DNA from: Chrysaora quinquecirrha
Lineage: Eukaryota > Cnidaria > Scyphozoa > Semaeostomeae > Pelagiidae
Assembly (NCBI GenBank): GCA_014526335.1
Contig: JACTAT010000108.1
Span: 424,290 to 488,289 of the forward strand
DNA: 64,000 nucleotides
Direction of reading: 5' to 3'
A program made the position numbers and the translations under genes. The notes under the pieces were generated by a model. The model saw only the letters and a program-made list of their open reading frames with translations. It ran no database searches and was not told the origin of the DNA. Below, piece after piece: positions 9,814 to 21,405 of this stretch (positions within the stretch are counted from its first letter, which is position 1; each line of letters starts with the position of its first letter).

Positions 9814-10286
9814 ATTATATATCGATTTTCACTACAGGAAGTACAAATGCAAACCAGTGCTATTCCTCCGCGATAGATCATTATGTCTAAAAGAAAGACC
9901 ATTAAGCACACGTTATGTGCCCCTTCAAAAATGTCATATGGATGGCATTACAATACTTAGGGGAAAGGAAAGAGCTGTCCATGAGTTATCCATTGGTGAG
10001 TCGACCAAAAATGCTTATGTTAAATTGTTAAAATCAAATGGATAACACCAGCTTAAAGCATTTTTAATTGTCAATTTCTTTCCGATGAAACAATGATTTA
10101 CAATAAACCTTAACGAAAGACATCACAGATTTTCATTCCCAGCTTTCGTGAGCGCTTTTCAAGATTCGAACATCCGTACAACTACCGTGATAAATCGACC
10201 CATGCAAATTGCCTCATGACCGTCTCACTGTATTTCTCCTTGCAATTAAAAATTTACTCGAAGAGAAGGAAAAGAGACAACTTTAC

Positions 10287-12363
10287 CCTGAACTGCAATA
10301 ACCATCTTTGACGCAAAGAGCAATCGAGGTTCTTGACTCCATTCAACTATTTGATGCATATCTGAAGCACAAGCTGAGCAGGTGTCCCTAGCGAAGTCCG
10401 GGATAAGTTTTCTGTCTTCATCAAAAGTGTCAGCAAATGACCCATTGAAGATGCACTTTTGCGATGCTATAGGAGACTGTGGAATTGCTTTAACAGACAC
10501 TGCATACCGAGTATATGTCTTCGGATGAATCCTCTTTAAGCTGTCGTGCTGTCTAACCATTGCCAAGATGAAGTCTGGAAATTCTTCATTCTGGCCTACT
10601 TGCTACAAGCCTGTTGTTAAGAAGTAGGTGCTTGGAGAAATATCAAGCATGGATAAATATCGAAAATGACCACGACATTCTAAAATGTGCATTGAAGACA
10701 TGTATGCAGATACTAAAATATGAAAACAATTTAGCAGGGAAGAACCAAATGCTTAAGTCCTTAGCAACTAGGAAACTAGCAGAAAATAATCAAATGTTAC
10801 TTTTGGGGCTGCTCAACAGCAGTGAATGTTACAGTGTCATTAAATTTGTAAGTTACCTTCAGTTTTTTTCTATCAAAGTCGAAATCTTGCAACAGAAACT
10901 CAACATTTCCATCCAGGATAACAAAGGATTGCGCGATGAAAGTAATAAACACATAGCTTTCCAGTACCCAAAAAAGTCCAGCCAGAAATGTAAAATATTT
11001 TAAGGCTTAAGGAGCTGTTTTCTCGCAAAACAAATTTTCATTGCTTCTTACTAAGCATCAAGGTATACTTGTCAATTTTCCAATTGAAACTCTATCTACT
11101 TTTACCTCTAATGTTAAACACAACTTTCAAGGTGACTGTTATGACAAGGCTGCTGGAAAATTTAGGCTCTCTTATTGGTCAAGTTCAATGGCCAAAGCTA
11201 TTGTTGTTGTAGTTAATGATTCACATACCTCTATATCTGCAATTTGCAATTGCTGACTCACAGATTCTCCATCACTCTCACCGTGATCACTCACTGCAAC
11301 AACTGCAAAAATGAAACAAATTAGATTAAATTATTTAAAAAATTCATGAATAAATGTACAACTCTTAACTCAGTTGAGGTGCCCTTTGTCTTGTCATTTT
11401 TATGATCTTATCTACCTTTATTTAAACAATTCAACAATACGCTTGGAGTCTTAAGGGAGTACAGCCCGAGGGTGGGTGACTTGGAGAGTTATTTGGTGAT
11501 TTTCAATGAGCTCCATAGCTCAGTGAAAACATCAGTGGCTCTCTGACCATGCTGTCCAGGTTTGAATCCTATCTACTGCAGTATAAAGCTTGTCAAAATC
11601 TAGCCTAGGGTTTGTCATCATGTAGGCCTAAACAATTCAATACTCACGATACAAAATTCTTCCTTCCTTCCATAAAGTGGCATTTATATTGGATGAAATG
11701 CTGTACATCTGCAACATTAAGGCTGCAGAGAAAACCCATTGCTTGCCCTAAACTCCCAACCAAATTCATAAAGCAGGAACATATAATATGTTGTAATAGG
11801 AACATACAATATGTTATAAGCCCATAAAACGCTATGACAGACAGACAGACACAAACTTAACAACAGAGAACTCAAGATATCACATTTACATTGCTTATTT
11901 ATAATGAAACTACTAAATAGAGGAATTTACTACATTCTATACACACCTTCCTCGTGACCGTCATCGTTTTCTAGAAATTGATCCTGATGAGGAGACACTG
12001 CAACTGGTGTTGAAGCTGCAGCTAGTGAAAATTCAACCTGTACTGGTTGCGAACTATGCTGGGTGTTAAACACATCCATTCTTCTCCGTCTCACTACATT
12101 TCTAGGTCTCTTGCGATTCGACACCTTTTTCAAAAGAAGTGAAAGGTTGTAGGCAGGAATGTCAGCGACACAACCACTAATGTTCAACACCGACAGTCAT
12201 CGTTGGGCACCATAGCTTCGTTACCAGTCATCCTCCTATGACTGAAGCTTGGTTCAGGAAAAGCACTGGCAGCGGATAAGCCTAGTTCAGGTCTTGCCCT
12301 TACATTTCTAATCATTTGTTGACGCTCTACAGTATGGCTGTTATTATCATCTTTGTCCGCCAT
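10287..12363 (-). CDS. Unknown spliced gene, copy 1 (left end complete)
   Basis: I do not recognise the product. Exon 1 starts at 12363 (MADKDDNNSHTVERQQM) and is rich in charged and low-complexity residues, with a basic block KKVSNRKRPRNVVRRRRMD that could be a nuclear localisation signal. It ends near 11947 at GTGTGT. Exon 2 (about 11229-11302, ending ADIE) follows a TTTTTGCAG acceptor and joins in frame. A far exon (about 10574-10287) reads DFILAMVRQHDSLKRIHPKT and later DTCSACASDMHQI, with a GTAAAG donor. Exons between 11.2 and 10.6 kb are uncertain. In this copy exon 1 is frame-broken near 12191 by loss of one C that copy 2 keeps. It is divergent from the zinc-finger gene at 12800. Confidence 0.45.
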
Positions 12364-12799
12364 TATTTCTTCTTCTCCTTTGTTTGCTGTGAAGTGCCAA
12401 ACGGCCAGCCTGCCTCATTTCAGTTTGTTTGTTATTTCATAAAGAGATTTTGTTGGCTTGTAGGTGACCACAATTTGGTCAATTTTATTCCTGGTGTAGA
12501 AGCATGAGAGAAAACTTTTCGTTTTCCTGCCATTTTTAACTGGCCTAGATCCTCTTACCGGCTTTTTGCTTCTTGACAGAGATGTCCATAGTCTACAGCC
12601 TTTTCTTCAGTAATTTTAATACTCAGATTTATTACTATTTTCTTTCATATCTAAATTTAAGGTTTTCACAAACTTGGGCTAAATACACAAAAGGAGTAGC
12701 ACAGTTAGTGCGCCTCTGTACGCCATGTTTGAAACATTTTGTTTTATTCTGGTAGCCAACTGGGAAACCAACTAATAAGATCTCTTGCCTTTATTGCAG

Positions 12800-13746
12800 G
12801 GAAAGAAAAGAATGGTAAAAACAAAAGGAAAACAAAATGTCCTGTGAAATTGTGTGTAGCCATTAGATATGATCTCCCAAGGCATAAGACACTTGTCAAC
12901 AAATGGTGTGCTCAAAATGCAAAGCATGTAAAAGCTCTGTATGGCCTTGAAAGGATTAAGAAACTAAAATTGTGAAATCCTCATTAAAACTGATTATCAT
13001 ACCGCAAAGGCATGCCCAGTTGATGGGTGCAAAGCTTTCACCTTCGTTATGGCAAGGCATCTGAGAGATGTACATAAAATGTCCAAATCAGACCCTGATT
13101 ATGTAACACCCTTAAAAGAGCAGTCATTGTGGTTGATAAGAAGGTAGGAAAAATAAAACCAGGAATCCAACACAAAAAAGGGACAGCGATCCACTTCTAA
13201 TGTTCGTTTTCTCATGCAAAAACAAGATCTGGAAACAGGTTCTGACTCTCATGACTCTTCATATGCACTGGATAGAGAGTCAGATGAAGATTCGGAGAGC
13301 AGTGAGTCTGAGTATAGTGAGAGCAAGGAGGATATTTCTGATTGCAATCTTGATCTTGTCCTCTACAGCTTCTCATATCTGCTGACTCTGGCAATAAGGA
13401 CAACAAACCTGCAAAACAGTGCCAGGTAAGAGTCTGGACAATGCGCAAAACAATTGACCCCACTAGCAATATTCAATGTCTGCTAGACAGACATCTGCTG
13501 TGGGAAATTGTTTTGAAGAATTATTGTAAGAGCCAAAACTTGCATTAAAAACCATACAGGCATATTTGAAGAGTCTGTGGTACTTCCTAGATTTTTGATC
13601 TATCTGAAAGTATCTCAGCCTACAGAATGGAAGAGGTATCCAATCTGAAAAGCAGGATGAAAACATGGAAGAAATCTCATGTTAACCAAGTTAAAATTGC
13701 AGACATAAAGAAAATGGAGAAAGACCTAAGAGTGAAACTTCATTAA
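12800..13746 (+). pseudogene. Zinc-finger/recombinase-like gene, copy 1
   Basis: After a TTATTGCAG acceptor the frame reads CPVKLCVAIRYDLPRH, then ACPVDGCKAFTFVMARHLRD followed by VHKM. These are two degenerate C2HC/C2H2-like fingers of a type I associate with cnidarian recombinase-like proteins. Next come an acidic stretch (ESDEDSESSESEYSESKED) and an AYLKSL-type helix (frame-broken), which in that family lies in a DNA-breaking/rejoining N-terminal domain. Stops and frame changes separate the pieces at about 12950-13200 and after 13540, so as written it is not one ORF. Copy 2 is the better version. The family match comes from remembered patterns and is tentative. Confidence 0.4.
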
Positions 13747-13833
13747 ACAATACCAAAAAACATACAAATGATATCAAATGGTGCCTCTCCCCTTCATATT
13801 TGATAGCTATTGAAAATGATATAGCTGAGTAAC

Positions 13834-13965
13834 TCCTGCTTCCAAATATGGGCATTTGCTGGTCACGTGACTATGTCTGCAACACCACTATGCATATCAC
13901 AAGGTTACTCGATAAATACAACAAAAGTCAGACCCGTACTAAAGCTACTGAGGAATTCTTCTAGA
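13834..13965. repeat. Dispersed repeat family member 2
   Basis: This matches 371-505 over the GGTCACGTGAC core and its flanks. It lies inside tandem copy 1; its twin in copy 2 is at 20327-20455. It may be a solo fragment of a longer unrecognised element. Confidence 0.6.
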
Positions 13966-14911
13966 CAATACATGAGAAAAAAGTAAATCTGAGTGCAGTA
14001 AATCTTTTTTGAATGAAAAAGTTTCATAACTTCAAAATCAAAATTAAGTCTAATGACCTTTAATAACCATAGTCACATTGAAGCTTATCTTTATATTGCT
14101 TCCAACGACCTTTTTTGCCTCCAGAATCTTCTTCGCCTCCAAAATCTTCTCTAAACTACACTGACCGATAGTCGTGACTGAGATGTCTCATCAAGTCTGA
14201 GAGACCAGAAGCTTTAACATTCCCTACCATTGTCACGAAAGACATCTTGCTGCTGATATATAATTTGAAACTATTCCTGCTGTCAAGAAAGTCAGCCGAA
14301 ATTGGAATAATAAAGGAGGAATAAGATTTGGCATCAATAATAAACAATGCATCAATGTCTTAAGAAGGGCTACACACTTTGCATCCTCAGCTATGCATTT
14401 CCTAATGTACACAATTGACTACGCTCTTTTTTCTATTGAGCAACCACTCATAAGCAACTAGGGGTCGACTGACCTTAAAGTAAAGCAACTTGGGAGCTCA
14501 ATTGGGCTCAATAAGGAGTAGCTATATGCTTTCTTGGTGTTTTGGAAATTGTGTGTTCTTTTTTTGTTTCTTGAGGTTCTTTAGCTATTGTGTTTCCACT
14601 CTCCCAAACGTCTTCTGTTTGGTATTGGGTTTGAAGCTAACAAAAGTCCACGTAATCATAGAGTTCAATGGTGTTTAAAACAGAGTTTAAAGAGTTCATA
14701 GAGTTCATTGGTGTTGAAAACACAATGCGAATTCAGCTTTTCATTCTTTCTGATTGGTGCATTCGAGCCGTATCGGGATATAAATTCCACCTAAGTCTAT
14801 TGTTTTGGTCTGTTTGTCATGTTCATACTCCAAGAAGTGTCAGACAAAAACATATTTCAAGTATGCCTGAAAATGATTCTACTGTTCATTGCAATTTATA
14901 ATGTCTATACA

Positions 14912-16977
14912 ATGTCCTTCTTTAAAAAGAAAAAGATTTTAAAGGAAGAAAAGCAAAGAAGTTCCTTTGATACCAAAAAGAGAGAAATTAGTTTACATAT
15001 TCATATTCATCACGCGAATGAAGCTAATGAAGCCAATGCAGAATTATTATCACTAGTAAACCTTAATGGTGAGTTAGAATTTATTCAACTGTACTGTTTT
15101 GTTGAATAAAAAAATTAAAATTCTGCTGTGGATAAGCATTTTTAATTCTAGTCCTTATCCTAAATGGTTGTAGGCTATATATGACCTTTAAAGTAATAAA
15201 TTTATTACTGTTATTTCCAAGAATGAATGGGGCTAAATATCTTTTAACCTTGAATAACCCTTAAAAAAATATTTCAGTATCTGCCTTATCATGTGGTATC
15301 TCCTTTATAGCCCAAGAAGTTTTTAAAACTTGTAAAAGATAAAAGGGACTGAAAAATTTGACGCTCTAAGAGTTGACAATCATTGATAAAGGTAATGTAG
15401 GCCTCTTTTACTAATCAACCTTAAAGACATTATTCTTTCAAGTGTTTTATACCTTAAAGCGTACAAAATCATCACCAAGAACTTTTGCTGTATTAGCAGG
15501 TGGTAAACATGACAAAAAAGCAGTCTCTCAAAAATCCAGAAATCATACTCGAGCTTGAGAGATATATCCAACAAAACACCCCTGAGGCACATCTACGTAG
15601 AAGAGATAGTGTAATGTACACAAATGGTGTAATTCTTAAAAGTATGGCAAGGCATATCTCGAACAAATTCGGTATTAAGATCAGTCCTTGTACCAATAAT
15701 CGATCTATGTTGCCACCATGAAATCAAGCATCTGGCAGTTGGCGCTACAAAGGATTTCTTCAAGCAAAAGTCCCCCCCCCCCAAAACTGTGATGAAAAGG
15801 AAATACATGAAGATTTTCTCTTTACTTTTGCTCAGGAAATTATGTTAAAGAAATAGCTGCACTAAGACCTGAGCGTACGACCTGCCTGTCAGTCAACAAC
15901 AAAAATAAAATAAACACAGACAATCCAGCTACACATTGAGAAGACCAAATTTGCACTTTCTACTTGACCGATGATTCGCCAAATTACAAGGACCATGATT
16001 TCCCAATGAGAAACACAAACTGGTGCCAGGTGGAAATCAAAGAATGACGAAAAAACCGCTCAAGAACAGGTCTAATCAAGAAGCAGGTGCTGTGATTGTC
16101 ATAATTCTCCAAAGGCTTTATCATTTTTCAAAGTTTGCCTTCAAAATTAACGGCAGATAAGAATGGCAGAAAAAAAGTTGCTTGGCCACGAACTTGTCCT
16201 TTGATATTTCAGCTTTATGCCTCTTGTTCGACCAGAAGTACAGGCGTTTTTTAAGTGAATTTTCTGTTGAGTTCCTTAGGGCAATTTTTAAAACCTGGTT
16301 GCAAAAGAAACGTTGTGGCAGTATGTGATTGTGGTCCTGGCTGGTCCATAAAAGGCATCATAAATCTGATGGCATTTGGAATGTTGTTGAGCCCACTCCA
16401 TTTGGACGTCGTTGTTGTATGCTGCTATGCCCCTGGACATTCTCGGTTCAATCCAATTGAGCGCTCGTGGGCGACATTGACAAAATGGCTGGTTGGAGTT
16501 GTTCTGCCTCATGCTATCAAAGGGCTTAACTACAAGATACCAAAACCTGAAGAGGAAGGAAAATGGGCAAAACTGTTCACGATTTTGGGATTGAAAGGCA
16601 TTTGACAGGTTTAAGGTATCCATTAAAAGGCTTTCCTCAAGTGATCCTAAGATACCAAAGATAAAGAAGGTAGATGCAATGTGGCATCGTTTTGTAAATG
16701 CATCCAACATGTAGATCAAAGATTCAAGCGATCTGTAACAACTTAGAGCCGAATACAAGTTCTTTTTTGTTCGTTGTTATAGAAAGGCTTATCAGCTTGA
16801 ATTTGTGCGTTGCAAAAGCCAATCATGCAAGCATTGTATGTATTTGCCAAAGAGACCAAGTGCTTTTTTTGGATATTATGGATGCATTTGAAGGCACATG
16901 TCCAGAACTGGTTCATAAAATGTTCATAGTGATGTACCCACAGACAATTACAAAACTTTGATTGAGACTGTACGGTC
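14912..16977 (+). pseudogene. DDE-transposase-like gene, copy 1 (3' truncated)
   Basis: A possible first exon starts at ATG 14912 (MSFFKKKKILKEEKQRSSF...NAELLSLVN) and ends at a GTGAGT donor. A second begins after TGTATTAGCAG (about 15497) and contains HLRRRDSVMYTNGVILKSMA, a conserved block of a DDE protein family common in cnidarians. Further on, 16255-16605 holds AVCDCGPGWS (candidate catalytic Asp) and CYAPGHSRFNPIERSW (candidate Glu), 40-45 residues apart. A Cys-rich C-terminal part follows in other frames. Several stops and frame changes interrupt the reading. The duplication junction at 16981 removes the extreme C-terminus, which survives only in copy 2. Confidence 0.55.
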
Positions 16978-17059
16978 ACAGACACTGCATACCGAGTATA
17001 TGTCTTCGGATGAATCCTCTTTAAGCTGTCGTGCTGTCTAACCATTGCCAAGATGAAGT

Positions 17060-18848
17060 CTGGAAATTCTTCTTTCTGGCCTACTTGCTACAAGCCCGTT
17101 GTTAAGAAGTAGGTGCTTGGAGAAATATCAAGCATGGATAAATATCGAAAATGACCACGACATTCTAAAATGTGCATTGAAGACATGTATGCAGATACTA
17201 AAATATGAAAACAATTTAGCAGGGAAGAACCAAATGCTTAAGTCCTTAGCAACTAGGAAACTAGCAGAAAATAATCAAATGTTACTTTTGGGGCTGCTCA
17301 ACAGCAGTGAATGTTACAGTGTCATTAAATTTGTAAGTTACCTTCAGTTTTTTTCTATCAAAGTCGAAATCTTGCAACAGAAACTCAACATTTCCATCCA
17401 GGATAACAAAGGATTGCGCGATGAAAGTAATAAACACATAGCTTTCCAGTACCCAAAAAGTCCAGCCAGAAATGTAAAATATTTTAAGGCTTAAGGAGCT
17501 GTTTTCTCGCAAAACAAATTTTCATTGCTTCTTACTAAGCATCAAGGTATACTTGTCAATTTTCCAATTGAAACTCTATCTACTTTTACCTCTAATGTTA
17601 AACACAACTTTCAAGGTGACTGTTATGACAAGGCTGCTGGAAAATTTAGGCTCTCTTATTGGTCAAGTTCAATGGCCAAAGCTATTGTTGTTGTAGTTAA
17701 TGATTCACATACCTCTATATCTGCAATTTGCAATTGCTGACTCACAGATTCTCCACCACTCTCACCGTGATCACTCACTGCAACAACTGCAAAAATGAAA
17801 CAAATTAGATTAAATTATTTAAAAAATTCATGAATAAATGTACAACTCTTAACTCAGTTGAGGTGCCCTTTGTCTTGTCATTTTTATGATCTTATCTACC
17901 TTTATTTAAACAATTCAACAATACGCTTGGAGTCTTAAGGGAGTACAGCCCGAGGGTGGGTGACTTGGAGAGTTATTTGGTGATTTTCAATGAGCTCCAT
18001 AGCTCAGTGAAAACATCAGTGGCTCTCTGACCATGCTGTCCAGGTTTGAATCCTATCTACTGCAGTATAAAGCTTGTCAAAATCTAGCCTAGGGTTTGTC
18101 ATCATGTAGGCCTAAACAATTCAATACTCACGATACAAAATTCTTCCTTCCTTCCATAAAGTGGCATTTATATTGGATGAAATGCTGTACATCTGCAACA
18201 TTAAGGCTGCAGAGAAAACCCATTGCTTGCCCTAAACTCCCAACCAAATTCATAAAGCAGGAACATATAATATGTTGTAATAGGAACATACAATATGTTA
18301 TAAGCCCATAAAACGCTATGACAGACAGACAGACACAAACTTAACAACAGAGAACTCAAGATATCACATTTACATTGCTTATTTATAATGAAACTACTAA
18401 ATAGAGGAATTTACTACATTCTATACACACCTTCCTCGTGACCGTCATCGTTTTCTAGAAATTGATCCTGATGAGGAGACACTGCAACTGGTGTTGAAGC
18501 TGCAGCTAGTGAAAATTCAACCTGTACTGGTTGCGAACTATGCTGGGTGTTAAACACATCCATTCTTCTCCGTCTCACTACATTTCTAGGTCTCTTGCGA
18601 TTCGACACCTTTTTCAAAAGAAGTGAAAGGTTGTAGGCAGGAATGTCAGCGACACAACCACTAATGTTCAACACCCGACAGTCATCGTTGGGCACCATAG
18701 CTTCGTTACCAGTCATCCTCCTATGACTGAAGCTTGGTTCAGGAAAAGCACTGGCAGCGGATAAGCCTAGTTCAGGTCTTGCCCTTACATTTCTAATCAT
18801 TTGTTGACGCTCTACAGTATGGCTGTTATTATCATCTTTGTCCGCCAT
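17060..18848 (-). CDS. Unknown spliced gene, copy 2 (3' truncated)
   Basis: Exon 1 (18848-18431) is open here for 139 codons. Exon 2 is 17786-17713 and joins in phase (GAA-G/TT; ends at GAG/GTATGT). A further possible coding stretch lies at about 17440-17345, ending at AAG/GTAACT, with YVFITFIAQSFVILDGNVEF. Toward the left, an exon with DFILAMVRQHDSLKRIH runs into the duplication junction at 16981 and loses its normal continuation. Splice junctions in two copies and an open frame in one argue for a real gene. I cannot name a domain. The protein is Ser/Gln-rich and basic near residue 90, then acidic (QFLENDDGHEE). Confidence 0.5.
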
Positions 18849-19286
18849 TATTTCTTCTTCTCCTTTGTTTGCTGTGAAGTGCCAAACGGCCAGCCTGCCT
18901 CATTTCAGTTTGTTTGTTATTTCATAAAGAGATTTTGTTGGCTTGTAGGTGACCACAATTTGGTCAATTTTATTCCTGGTGTAGAAGCATGAGAGAAAAC
19001 TTTTCGTTTTCCTGCCATTTTTAACTGGCCTAGATCCTCTTACCGGCTTTTTGCTTCTTGACAGAGATGTCCATAGTCTACAGCCTTTTTCTTCAGTAAT
19101 TTTAATACTCAGATTTATTACTATTTTCTTTCATATCTAAATTTAAGGTTTTCACAAACTTGGGCTAAATACACAAAAAGGAGTAGCACAGTTAGTGCGC
19201 CTCTGTACGCCATGTTTGAAACATTTTGTTTTATTCTGGTAGCCAACTGGGAAACCAACTAATAAGATCTCTTGCCTTTATTGCAG
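18849..19286. promoter_or_regulatory. Divergent intergenic region between two genes
   Basis: About 440 bp separate the start codon of the minus-strand gene (18848) from the first recognised plus-strand exon (19287). The same spacing occurs in copy 1 (12364-12799). It is a candidate bidirectional promoter, by position only. No TATA box or other strong motif stands out, and the first plus-strand exon may be hidden here. Confidence 0.3.
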
Positions 19287-20240
19287 GGAAAGAAAAGAAT
19301 GGTAAAAAACAAAAAGGGAAAACAAAATGTCCTGTGAAATTGTGTGTAGCCATTAGATATGATCTCCCAAGGCATAAGACACTTGTCAACAAATGGTGTG
19401 CTCAAAATGCAAAGCATGTAAAAGCTCTGTATGGCCTTCGAAAGGATTAAGAAACTAAAATTGTGAAATCCTCATTAAAAACTGATTATCATACCGCAAA
19501 GGCATGCCCAGTTGATGGGTGCAAAGCTTTCACCTTCGTTATGGCAAGGCATCTGAGAGATGTACATAAAATGTCCAAATCAGACCCTGATTATGTAACA
19601 CCCTTAAAAAGAGCAGTCATTGTGGTTGATAAGAAGGTAGGAAAAATAAAACCAGGAATCCAACACAAAAAAGGGACAGCGATCCACTTCTAATGTTCGT
19701 TTTCTCATGCAAAAACAAGATCTGGAAACAGGTTCTGACTCTCATGACTCTTCATATGCACTGGATAGAGAGTCAGATGAAGATTCGGAGAGCAGTGAGT
19801 CTGAGTATAGTGAGAGCAAGGAGGATATTTCTGATTGCAATCTTGATCTTGTCCTCTACAGCTTCTCATATCTGCTGACTCTGGCAATAAGGACAACAAA
19901 CCTGCAAAACAGTGCCAGGTAAGAGTCTGGACAATGCGCAAAACAATTGACCCCACTAGCAATATTCAATGTCTGCTAGACAGACATCTGCTGTGGGAAA
20001 TTGTTTTGAAGAATTATTGTAAGAGCCAAAACTTGCATTAAAAAACCATACAGGCATATTTGAAGAGTCTGTGGTACTTCCTAGATTTTTGATCTATCTG
20101 AAAGTATCTCAGCCTACAGAATGGAAGAGGTATCCAATCTGAAAAGCAGGATGAAAACATGGAAGAAATCTCATGTTAACCAAGTTAAAATTGCAGACAT
20201 AAAGAAAATGGAGAAAGACCTAAGAGTGAAACTTCATTAA
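19287..20240 (+). pseudogene. Zinc-finger/recombinase-like gene, copy 2
   Basis: The layout matches copy 1, but the homopolymers are longer and the first part is better preserved. CPVKLCVAIRYDLPRHK runs through to ALYGLRKD. A second open segment (19463-19690) carries ACPVDGCKAFTF, MARHLRDVHKM and SDPDYVTPLKRA. An acidic segment (about 19700-19850) lies in the next frame. The pattern 'CPVxxC...H...VHK...DPxY' is one I associate with cnidarian proteins that have an N-terminal tyrosine-recombinase-like or Crypton-like domain; this is a remembered resemblance only. The last open part (20119-20240) is Lys-rich with METWKKS-type helices. Stops remain between segments. Confidence 0.42.
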
Positions 20241-20326
20241 ACAATACCAAAAAACATACAAATGATATCAAATGGTGCCTCTCCCCTTCATATTTGATAG
20301 CTATTGAAAATGATATAGCTGAGTAA

Positions 20327-20455
20327 CTCCTGCTTCCAAATATGGGCATTTGCTGGTCACGTGACTATGTCTGCAACACCACTATGCATATCACAAGGTT
20401 ACTCGATAAATACAACAAAAAGTCAGACCCGTACTAAAGCTACTGAGGAATTCTT
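20327..20455. repeat. Dispersed repeat family member 3
   Basis: This is the copy-2 twin of 13834-13965, sharing the GGTCACGTGAC core with 371-505. Confidence 0.6.
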
Positions 20456-21405
20456 CTAGACAATACATGAGAAAAAAGTAAATCTGAGTGCAGTAAATCT
20501 TTTTGAATGAAAAGTTTCATAACTTCAAAATCAAAATTAAGTCTAATGACCTTTAATAACCATAGTCACATTGAAGCTTATCTTTATATTGCTTCCAACG
20601 ACCTTTTTTGCCTCCAGAATCTTCTTCGCCTCCAAAATCTTCTCTAAACTACACTGACCGATAGTCGTGACTGAGATGTCTCATCAAGTCTGAGAGACCA
20701 GAAGCTTTAACATTCCCTACCATTGTCACGAAAGACATCTTGCTGCTGATATATAATTTGAAACTATTCCTGCTGTCAAGAAAGTCAGCCGAAATTGGAA
20801 TAATAAAGGAGGAATAAGATTTGGCATCAATAATAAACAATGCATCAATGTCTTAAGAAGGGCTACACACTTTGCATCCTCAGCTATGCATTTCCTAATG
20901 TACACAATTGACTACGCTCTTTTTTCTATTGAGCAACCACTCATAAGCAACTAGGGGTCGACTGACCTTAAAGTAAAGCAACTTGGGAGCTCAATTGGGC
21001 TCAATAAGGAGTAGCTATATGCTTTCTTGGTGTTTTGGAAATTGTGTGTTCTTTTTTTGCTTCTGGAGGTTCTTTAGCTATTGTGTTTCCACTCTCCCAA
21101 ACGTCTTCTGTTTGGTATTGGGTTTGAAGCTAACAAAAGTCCACGTAATCATAGAGTTCAATGGTGTTTAAAACAGAGTTTAAAGAGTTCATAGAGTTCA
21201 TTGGTGTTGAAAACACAATGCGAAATTCAGCTTTTCATTCTTTCTGATTGGTGCATTCGAGCCGTATCGGGATATAAATTCCACCTAAGTCTATTGTTTT
21301 GGTCTGTTTGTCATGTTCATACTCCAAGAAGTGTCAGACAAAAACATATTTCAAGTATGCCTGAAAATGATTCCACTTTTCATTGCAATTTATAATGTCT
21401 ATACA

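Larger units (their letters stand above)
10497..16981. repeat. Tandem segmental duplication, copy 1 (6.49 kb)
   Basis: This 6485-bp segment recurs immediately at 16982-23477 (6496 bp). The left flank, the internal junction and the right end all carry ACAG: 10493-10496, 16978-16981 and 23474-23477. This fits a duplication with 4-bp microhomology or an assembly join. The copies differ by a limited number of substitutions and more by one-base homopolymer changes. The left breakpoint cuts an exon of a minus-strand gene. The right breakpoint cuts the DDE-transposase-like gene. Confidence 0.93.

Noticed and set aside
11505..11585. tRNA-like stretch with a GGTTTGAATCC B box (and its twin at about 17991-18070)
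   Set aside because: The A box region and B box are suggestive, but the acceptor stem does not pair and no anticodon arm forms. At most it is a decayed tRNA or SINE head.
15593..15808. Minus-strand ORFs at 15.4-15.8 kb and their twins at 21.9-22.3 kb
   Set aside because: They are the antisense shadow of the DDE-like exon carrying HLRRRDSVMYTNG.
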